This document shows, one piece after another, positions 6,375 through 11,625 of a stretch of 11,625 bases of DNA. The DNA is taken from NCBI GenBank assembly GCA_944363745.1, contig CALVVD010000020.1, forward strand, positions 1 through 11,625, written 5' to 3'. A program made the position numbers and the translations under genes. The notes beneath the pieces were generated by a model that was given only the letters and a program-made list of their open reading frames with translations, ran no database searches and was not told the origin of the DNA. Origin of the DNA: an uncultured Bacilli bacterium. GTDB taxonomy: Bacteria; Bacillota_I; Bacilli_A; RF39; UBA660. Within the stretch, counting starts at the first letter, position 1; each line of letters starts with the position of its first letter.

Positions 6375-7143
6375 TATTAGATGACACCTCTATTTCTTCT
6401 AATGCTTCATTTTGTTTAGCGATATAAACAAGGGGGGTAAAAGCAAGGGTTTTAATTACTTCTTCTGTCGCTTCTTTAGCAAGAGATTCTTTATTATTGT
6501 GTTCACTTAAATGGGCCAAAATTATATATTTAGTATTAGAACCAATAAATTCCTTTAAATATTTAGCAGTTTTACTATTAGATAAGTGTCCTTCATCACT
6601 AATTATTCTTTGTTTTAAGTAATAAGGATATGGTCCATCCATTAACATTTTTTCATCATGATTACTTTCAATATAGTATATATTTCTGTTCTTTAATAGA
6701 TTAAACTTTCTTTTATTTATATATCCTGTATCAGTAATATATACAAGACTAGTCTCTCCTTCTTCAATTACAAAACCAACAGAGCCTTTAGCATCATGAC
6801 TAGTCTTAAAAACAGTTATTTTAGTATTATTTATTATAACCTCTTCATTATATATTTCTATTCTTTCTATATCTATAGGTGTAGTTAATTCTTTTCGCAT
6901 TTCATCATTAGTGTATATTTTAAAATTACTGTGTTTTAATAAAACTTTAAGACCACTTGTATGATCATTATGAGCATGGGTTAAAAGCAAGGCATCTATA
7001 TCTTCTATAGTTAAATTCATCTTCTCTAATTCTTTGTTTAGTCTTTGATAAGTTATTCCTATATCAATAAGAAAGCGAGCAGATGCTGTTTCTATTAAGG
7101 AACAGTTTCCTTTAGATCCACTCGCTAATACTTTTATTTTCAT
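6349..7143 (-). CDS. walJ: WalJ/YycJ metallo-beta-lactamase-fold hydrolase
   Basis: Metal-dependent hydrolase of the metallo-beta-lactamase fold, 264 residues. In Bacilli it is encoded with the WalRK two-component system; it has been linked to DNA replication/repair and cell wall control, and its exact substrate is uncertain. Visible metal-site motifs are THAHNDH (55-61), SHDAKG with His116, ITDTGY with Asp138, and LAHLSEHNN with His211. Family-specific segments are ASGSKGNCSLIE (7-18), ESNHDEKML (159-167), YYLKQRIISDEGHLSN (174-189). All metal ligands are present. Its ATG overlaps the stop of the M23 gene by one base (TAATG) without a clear ribosome site, so it probably depends on re-initiation. 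The usual partners walR, walK, walH and walI are absent from this position. Confidence 0.93.
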   Translation of the reverse strand: MKIKVLASGSKGNCSLIETASARFLIDIGITYQRLNKELEKMNLTIEDIDALLLTHAHNDHTSGLKVLLKHSNFKIYTNDEMRKELTTPIDIERIEIYNEEVIINNTKITVFKTSHDAKGSVGFVIEEGETSLVYITDTGYINKRKFNLLKNRNIYYIESNHDEKMLMDGPYPYYLKQRIISDEGHLSNSKTAKYLKEFIGSNTKYIILAHLSEHNNKESLAKEATEEVIKTLAFTPLVYIAKQNEALEEIEVSSNNDKVNMCR

Positions 7144-8663
7144 TAGAACAGGCTCATTGGATTCATAGAAGATGATCCACTGCTATATGGAAAGCCTCGC
7201 CACAATCCAAAGTGAAGATGTACTCCTGTCGCAAATCCAGTTTGACCCATGGCACCTATTGTTTCTCCTTGAGAAACTTCCTGTCCTACACTTACATAAC
7301 GTTCTGCTAAATGGGCATAAATTGTATAATAACCATTATTATGATTGATAACAATATATTCACCATTATCCCATTTATAAGAAGATGCTACTACAATACC
7401 ATTATTAGAAGCATATATTGGTGAACCAAAACCTGCTCCTGCTATATCCATACCATCATGAAGTGTTCCCCAACGATAACTATAAGGACTACTTATATAG
7501 TATGGTGTTCTTGTAGGCCATAACCATGATCCTTCAACTTTACTATTACTACTTAAACCACTGTTTACTCCACCACTACTACCATGACGTTGTTTAGTTC
7601 CTTTAACTACTATTTTTTTAATTGGTTCTTTTAAAACTTTTGTTGCACTGTTATCAATTACAGCATTTTCAACTTGACCATTGACTTTTTCTACTTTTGA
7701 TGTAACTAATTGAGATCCATTTACTCCTTCTTGAATAGTTTCTTCATAATCACTATATTTAGTATTATCATTTTTTGTCTCAGTTTCATATGGTATATCT
7801 TGAGTAGTAACTTGATGATCTACTTCTATTAATCTAAACTGTGGTTTAATAATACTTATTGTAACTTGTTGTCCTTCATATAAAAGATTATTAGCATCAG
7901 TAAATTCTGGATTAGCGATTAAAAATTCTTCATTAGATAATTTGTTATTGAAAGATACATCACTGATAGTATCACCATTTTGAACAGTATATTTTTGTTG
8001 TTCATCAAGAGTTCCAAATAATAAATATTTACTTAAATCGTCAACATTTTCATAGATTGTTTCATCTGATGGAATATTTGTTTCTTTTATGGTTACTTTA
8101 TTTTCTATATATATATTTTCTATAATTGTTCCAGTTTTACCATCTTCTATTTCTTTTTGTTCATTATTAAGATATTTATCATAACTATCACTATCTACAA
8201 AAGATCTAATAGTATTATCCATTGCTTCTTCAAAAACATTTTTATCTAATACATAAATTGTTTGATCTTTACCTTTTACTTCTTCTCCTTGTTCATTTGT
8301 TGTATCAATACCTTCTATAGTTATTTCATATCCTTTGATAGTAAATGGTTCTATATCTTTAATTTTATTATATATTTCACTAGTTGTAGAAATATTTTCA
8401 TTATAAGTAACATCTTTAACTATTTCTAAATCTTCTGGGGCATAAACTTTATCAGCTTTGTATTTTTCTTTTAATGTTTGTTGTTCATTATCTATATAAG
8501 CATCAAGAGAATCTTTATCTTCAATTAAGCCTACTGATTTACCTGCTAGATAGACGCGATAGACGCTTTTAGGAGTTAGGGTTTCTTCTTTTGGAACAAT
8601 AAATACTAAAAGTGTACTTATTACTAAAGAGATTATTACTGTAATTATAATTTTATAATTCAT
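7143..8663 (-). CDS. Membrane-anchored LysM-G5-M23 peptidoglycan metallopeptidase
   Basis: A 506-residue cell wall hydrolase, likely an endopeptidase cleaving peptide cross-links. An N-terminal hydrophobic segment (about 5-23) is a membrane anchor or uncleaved signal. Residues 30-220 form a charged extracellular region not matched to a named domain. A LysM-like domain follows (about 224-272, YTVQNGDTISDVS...GQQVTI), then a G5-like domain (about 276-356, ending IKKIVVKGTKQ), a Ser/Gly-rich linker (360-378) and the M23 domain (about 380-506). Zinc and catalytic residues are intact: HDGMD (402-406), His451 in YAHLAE, HLH (482-484). It starts directly after the dnaB stop (TAAATG) with GAGGA 7 nt upstream inside dnaB. 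It sits just before walJ, where Bacillus has wal genes. It could act as a growth-associated hydrolase balancing the PBP; that is inference. Confidence 0.9.
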   Translation of the reverse strand: MNYKIIITVIISLVISTLLVFIVPKEETLTPKSVYRVYLAGKSVGLIEDKDSLDAYIDNEQQTLKEKYKADKVYAPEDLEIVKDVTYNENISTTSEIYNKIKDIEPFTIKGYEITIEGIDTTNEQGEEVKGKDQTIYVLDKNVFEEAMDNTIRSFVDSDSYDKYLNNEQKEIEDGKTGTIIENIYIENKVTIKETNIPSDETIYENVDDLSKYLLFGTLDEQQKYTVQNGDTISDVSFNNKLSNEEFLIANPEFTDANNLLYEGQQVTISIIKPQFRLIEVDHQVTTQDIPYETETKNDNTKYSDYEETIQEGVNGSQLVTSKVEKVNGQVENAVIDNSATKVLKEPIKKIVVKGTKQRHGSSGGVNSGLSSNSKVEGSWLWPTRTPYYISSPYSYRWGTLHDGMDIAGAGFGSPIYASNNGIVVASSYKWDNGEYIVINHNNGYYTIYAHLAERYVSVGQEVSQGETIGAMGQTGFATGVHLHFGLWRGFPYSSGSSSMNPMSLF

Positions 8664-10010
8664 TTACTCATCCTCACTTTCTTGTTTAGACATATTTAAA
8701 AATGTTGATGTATCTTTTTTAAATAGTAACTGTATAGTTGCTTGTGGTCCATTACGATGCTTAGCTATAATAAATTCACTAATACTTGTAGCATCATTCT
8801 TAGCTTCTTTATTATAGTAATCATCACGATAAAGGAAGCCTACAAGGTCAGCATCTTGTTCAATTGAACCTGATTCTCTTAAGTCTGATAACATAGGTCT
8901 TTTATCTTCTCTACCTTCAACACTACGAGAAAGTTGAGCTAGAGCTATAACAGGAATATGTAATTCCATTGCTAATGTTTTTAGACTTCTTGAGATATCT
9001 GCTACTTCTTGTTGACGATTAGCTCCATAGTTTTTACCACCTGATATTAATTGTAAGTAGTCGACTATTACAAGATCTAATCCATCAGGTGATGATGATA
9101 GTCTTCTACATTTTGCTCTTATTTCTCCTATAGTAATACCAGGAGTATCATCAATATATAGTTTAGCATCACTTAATCTACTAACTGCTTGATCAAATCT
9201 TTTCCAGTCATTATTTAACATTTTTCCAGTTCTAAGTTTATAACCTTCTATTTGTCCAAGTGATGAGATAATACGATTAGCAAGTTGTTCGGCACCCATT
9301 TCAAGGTTAAATACTGCGACTGTTTTATCTGTATGAGTAGTTATATAAGTAGCAAGATTAAGGGCAAAAGCAGTTTTACCCATACCAGGACGGGCTGCTA
9401 ATATTACAAGTTCATTTTCATGTAATCCAGCGGTTATTTTATCTATATCATACCAACCACTAGGAAGTCCAGTTATTTCTCCCTTAGCTTCAGCTAACTT
9501 TTGTAAATCTTCTTCTGTTTTTTCTAAGACTCTTTGTATAGTTTTAAATTCACTTGCTTTTCTATTTTTAGCAATTGTTAGAATTTTGCGTTCTGCTTGA
9601 TCTAGGATATCATTTATACTTTCTTCACTATTATAACCAGATGTTGCAATAGACTCTGCTGTTTCTATTAATCTTCTAAGAAGTGAAGTATTCTCTACTT
9701 CTTTAATATAATATTCAATATTAGTAGCGGTAGGAACAAAAGTAGTTATTTCAGTAAGGTAAGTAATTCCACCAATATCGTTTAAAGCATTTTGTTTATT
9801 TAAAGTTGAAGTTAAAGTTGTTAAATCAACAGGTGTCTTTTCATCATTTAATGTTTTTAAAGCTTTAAATATCTTAGAGTGACGACCATCATAAAAGTCT
9901 GTTTCATCTAAGTTTTCTATGGCCATTAATAGAGCATTATTAGATAAGAAACAAGAACCTAAAACACTTTTTTCAGCTTCTAAATTTTGGGGCATTTGTT
10001 TTAAGGCCAT
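8664..10010 (-). CDS. dnaB: Replicative DNA helicase DnaB (Bacillus DnaC)
   Basis: Hexameric 5'-3' helicase that unwinds DNA at the replication fork and recruits primase. The 448-residue product has the N-terminal primase-binding domain (about 1-105, starting ALKQMPQNLEAEKSVLGS), a linker helix, and the RecA-like motor (from about 180). Walker A is ARPGMGKT (206-213), Walker B is LVIVDYLQL (313-321); LAQLSRSVEGREDKRP (357-372) and SDLRESGSIEQDAD (375-388) are DnaB signatures, including the arginine finger region. No intein is present. The ATG at 10010 has AGGAGG 8 nt upstream; a GTG three codons earlier lies within that ribosome site and is rejected. It is 12 bp from the rplI stop. The rplI-dnaB order is conserved in Bacilli. 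Confidence 0.98.
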   Translation of the reverse strand: MALKQMPQNLEAEKSVLGSCFLSNNALLMAIENLDETDFYDGRHSKIFKALKTLNDEKTPVDLTTLTSTLNKQNALNDIGGITYLTEITTFVPTATNIEYYIKEVENTSLLRRLIETAESIATSGYNSEESINDILDQAERKILTIAKNRKASEFKTIQRVLEKTEEDLQKLAEAKGEITGLPSGWYDIDKITAGLHENELVILAARPGMGKTAFALNLATYITTHTDKTVAVFNLEMGAEQLANRIISSLGQIEGYKLRTGKMLNNDWKRFDQAVSRLSDAKLYIDDTPGITIGEIRAKCRRLSSSPDGLDLVIVDYLQLISGGKNYGANRQQEVADISRSLKTLAMELHIPVIALAQLSRSVEGREDKRPMLSDLRESGSIEQDADLVGFLYRDDYYNKEAKNDATSISEFIIAKHRNGPQATIQLLFKKDTSTFLNMSKQESEDE

Positions 10011-10018
10011 AAAAAGCA

Positions 10019-10024
10019 CCTCCT
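10019..10024 (-). promoter_or_regulatory. Ribosome binding site deciding the dnaB start
   Basis: AGGAGG, a perfect anti-Shine-Dalgarno match, overlaps the TAG stop of rplI and lies 8 nt before the ATG at 10010. The GTG at 10019 is part of the same GGAGGTG run and cannot be its own start. Confidence 0.85.
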
Positions 10025-10463
10025 ATTTTATTAAATGAACTTTTACTTTAGCAGTTATATCTTTATAGATAGTTATTTCAATGTTATGAAAACCTAAGGA
10101 AGCAAGAGAATCTAGTAGTTTAATTTGAGATTTTTCAAAATTGTAGCTTTCTTTTTTTAATTCGTCTTTAATTTGTTTCATACTAACACTACCAAATACT
10201 TTATCATTTTTTCCTGTTTTTACTCTAAAAGTTAAAGTTATTTTTTCTAGTTTTTTCTTTAATTCTCTAGCTTCTTCTCTTTTCATTTCATCTTCTTCTT
10301 TAGCTTTAGCTTTATCTTGATTTAACTTTTCTAGATTTTCTTTAGTAGCTTTAATAGCATAACCTTTATTTATTAGAAAATTTTCGGCATAACCATCTTT
10401 AACATTTTTTATTTCTCCCTTTTTACCTTGATTTTTTAAATCTTTTATAAATATTACTTCCAT
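10023..10463 (-). CDS. rplI: 50S ribosomal protein L9
   Basis: L9 binds domain V of 23S rRNA near the base of the L1 stalk and helps keep reading-frame fidelity. The 146-residue product is of normal length. The N-terminal RNA-binding domain opens [21 protein letters not shown], followed by the L9 signature [15 protein letters not shown] (23-37). A long charged connecting helix covers about 40-75, and the C-terminal domain (about 76-146) contains FGSVSMKQI. It starts 1 bp after the DHH gene's stop with only a weak GAAG/TGAG ribosome site, so translation is probably coupled to the gene before it. Identification is certain. Confidence 0.97.
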   Translation of the reverse strand: MEVIFIKDLKNQGKKGEIKNVKDGYAENFLINKGYAIKATKENLEKLNQDKAKAKEEDEMKREEARELKKKLEKITLTFRVKTGKNDKVFGSVSMKQIKDELKKESYNFEKSQIKLLDSLASLGFHNIEITIYKDITAKVKVHLIK

Positions 10464-10464
10464 A

Positions 10465-11457
10465 TTACTCAGCTTCTTTCTTTAATATTTGTTTTAATTT
10501 CGTTTCAACTTTACTTATAGTAGTATCTGTTAATCTAGCTGCTCCACTTAAGTTACTACCTCCTCCACCTAAAGGTGTTAATATTTTAGCTATATTGAAA
10601 TTTCCCATACTCCTAGCACTTACTGCAATTGTTTTTGATGTTGATTTAGCAATTACGAATGAAGCTTCTATATCATTGAAGAAAAGAAGTGTATCAGCTA
10701 TTTTTGCTAAATCTTCACGGCGATAAGTAGCATAAGGACTACCTTTGGCAATAGCTATTCTATCCTCAATTATATCAACATTAGTTATAAGTTGTTGTCT
10801 TTCAATATATTCTTTTAAATCTTGTTTTAGCAAGTACTGAACTTTTTTAGTACTTGCCCCCATACTTGATAAATAATAAGCAGCATAATAGGTTTCAGAA
10901 TTTGTCTTTAAAGTAAAGTTATTAGTATCTAAAACAATTCCTGATAATAAAAGAGTTGCATAATAGGGATCTAATTCCATTTTATAGCTTTCTATTAAAT
11001 TAGTAATCATTTCACAAGTGCTTGATATTTCATTATCAATAATCCTTAAATTAGATTCTATTGATGTTTCGCCTAAATCATGATGATCAAGTATTATTAT
11101 ATTATCTAAATTAAAATAATCTAGGGCATCATTTGCTTGAACTAATTCTTTTTTATTAGTATCAAGAATTATTAATAGATTTTTTTTCTCTCTTATATAA
11201 AGACTCTTTTCTATTTCTGTACTTTTTATGATGTTTAAGCATCCTTCTAATTCTTGTAATACTTTATTAACTCCACTTTCATGTTTATTATCATTTATTA
11301 TTAGATAACAATTTTTATTTAGTTTTTCTAAAATAAAATATAGACCAATGGAACTACCTAAAGCATCTAAATCTAAATCTTTATGAGCCATTATAAAGAT
11401 AGTTTTGGCTTTAGTTATTTTCTTTTTAAATTCTTTTTTTCTTTCTATTAGTTTCAT
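10465..11457 (-). CDS. Stand-alone DHH-DHHA1 phosphodiesterase (GdpP catalytic half / Pde2-like)
   Basis: A 330-residue DHH-superfamily phosphodiesterase. Motif I is [11 protein letters not shown] (His25, Asp29, Asp31), motif [10 protein letters not shown] (Asp99), motif III LDHHD (Asp124-His126), motif [11 protein letters not shown]. The C-terminal DHHA1 domain has the substrate-binding run [11 protein letters not shown] (about 295-305). All manganese ligands appear present, so it is probably active. The start matches where the DHH part begins inside GdpP, and the locus (rpsR, this gene, rplI, dnaB) is that of gdpP, the c-di-AMP phosphodiesterase. The two membrane helices, PAS and degenerate GGDEF domains of GdpP are missing, and only 87 bp separate it from rpsR, so no remnant exists. 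It may cleave c-di-AMP, pApA or short oligoribonucleotides; the substrate cannot be told from sequence. AAAGGAGG lies 5 nt before ATG 11457. Confidence 0.88.
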   Translation of the reverse strand: MKLIERKKEFKKKITKAKTIFIMAHKDLDLDALGSSIGLYFILEKLNKNCYLIINDNKHESGVNKVLQELEGCLNIIKSTEIEKSLYIREKKNLLIILDTNKKELVQANDALDYFNLDNIIILDHHDLGETSIESNLRIIDNEISSTCEMITNLIESYKMELDPYYATLLLSGIVLDTNNFTLKTNSETYYAAYYLSSMGASTKKVQYLLKQDLKEYIERQQLITNVDIIEDRIAIAKGSPYATYRREDLAKIADTLLFFNDIEASFVIAKSTSKTIAVSARSMGNFNIAKILTPLGGGGSNLSGAARLTDTTISKVETKLKQILKKEAE

Positions 11458-11484
11458 TTAAGCCTCCTTTTATCCCTTGGTAAT

Positions 11485-11513
11485 ATTATATACTATTTTA
11501 AATAATAAGTAAA
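11485..11513 (-). promoter_or_regulatory. Promoter of the DHH-rplI-dnaB-M23-walJ-rlmH-ung operon
   Basis: TTTACT (11513-11508), 17 bp spacer, perfect TATAAT (11490-11485). It lies between the rpsR terminator and the DHH gene; initiation near 11478 would give a leader of about 20 nt. I found no other terminator until the end of ung, but did not search exhaustively for internal promoters. Confidence 0.65.
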
Positions 11514-11521
11514 ATCAAAAG

Positions 11522-11550
11522 AAAAAAGTAAATAGTTTTTCTATTTACTT
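11522..11550 (-). terminator. Rho-independent terminator of the rpsR operon
   Basis: On the minus strand AAGTAAATAG (11550-11541), a 5 nt A loop (11540-11536) and CTATTTACTT (11535-11526) form a perfect 10 bp stem, followed by TTTT. The rpsR stop codon TAA (11547-11545) is inside the 5' arm of the stem. Confidence 0.9.
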
Positions 11551-11625
11551 AGTAAATGGTAATAGACCAATTGCTCTTGCTCTTTTAATTTCTCTTGCTA
11601 TATGTCTTTGGTGACGAGCACAAGT
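11545..11625 (-). CDS. rpsR: 30S ribosomal protein S18, C-terminal end (cut by window edge)
   Basis: The last 26 codons and stop are visible. The peptide reads TCARHQRHIAREIKRARAIG and then LLPFTK, matching the conserved S18 ending (HQR...A.IKRAR..ALLP). S18 binds the platform of the 30S subunit with S6. The position upstream of the gdpP-like gene, rplI and dnaB is the conserved Bacilli order. The rest of the gene lies beyond the window. Confidence 0.95.
   Translation of the reverse strand, partial: TCARHQRHIAREIKRARAIGLLPFTK

Noticed and set aside
10011..10019. GTG at 10019 as start of dnaB
   Set aside because: The GTG is part of the AGGAGGTG ribosome site for the ATG at 10010.
1..11625. 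Mobile elements, CRISPR arrays, tRNA genes or phage genes
   Set aside because: No direct-repeat arrays, transposase or integrase motifs, or tRNA-like cloverleaf were seen; nearly all sequence is covered by core genes.

Overview
The window is AT-rich (about 30% GC by eye) and gene-dense. Its gene order and families are those of low-GC Firmicutes (Bacillota, Bacilli or related gut lineages). Most genes have strong AAAGGAGG-type ribosome binding sites, promoters look sigma-A-like, and the genes read with code 11. TGA closes one gene and tryptophans are TGG, so this does not look like a code-4 Mycoplasma. A GerQ-family spore coat gene points to a spore-forming lineage or a recent descendant of one. 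I cannot name the genus.

Left block (1-2082, minus strand): a three-gene operon read from a near-consensus promoter at 2107-2135. It encodes a YwiB/DUF1934 beta-barrel protein, a Sel1-repeat protein, and arginyl-tRNA synthetase (argS, cut by the window edge). The ywiB-argS neighbourhood is also known in Bacillus; the Sel1 gene sits between them and overlaps argS by ATGA.

Middle block (2196-5156, plus strand): a class A penicillin-binding protein with all its catalytic motifs, then gerQ, then a LemA-family membrane protein with its own putative promoter. The block ends in a terminator.

Right block (5222-11625, minus strand): the end of rpsR (S18) and its terminator. Next comes a promoter and a tightly packed seven-gene operon: a stand-alone DHH-DHHA1 phosphodiesterase, rplI (L9), dnaB (replicative helicase), a LysM-G5-M23 cell wall peptidase, walJ, rlmH and ung, closed by a terminator at 5222-5244. 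This matches the conserved Bacilli segment rpsR-gdpP-rplI-dnaC...walJ-rlmH, but is condensed. The gdpP position holds only the catalytic half of the protein. The walRKHI segment is absent, and a membrane-anchored M23 peptidase lies where it would be. Junctions are 1-26 bp overlaps or short gaps, so much of the operon is probably translationally coupled.

No mobile element, CRISPR array, tRNA or riboswitch was seen, and no gene-free stretch exceeds about 115 bp. The window is mostly core housekeeping. The points worth a second look are the shortened GdpP-like protein, the lysine-free N-terminus of GerQ, the Sel1 gene coupled to argS, three terminators that bury their gene's stop codon in the stem, and details of the divergent ywiB/pbp control region.
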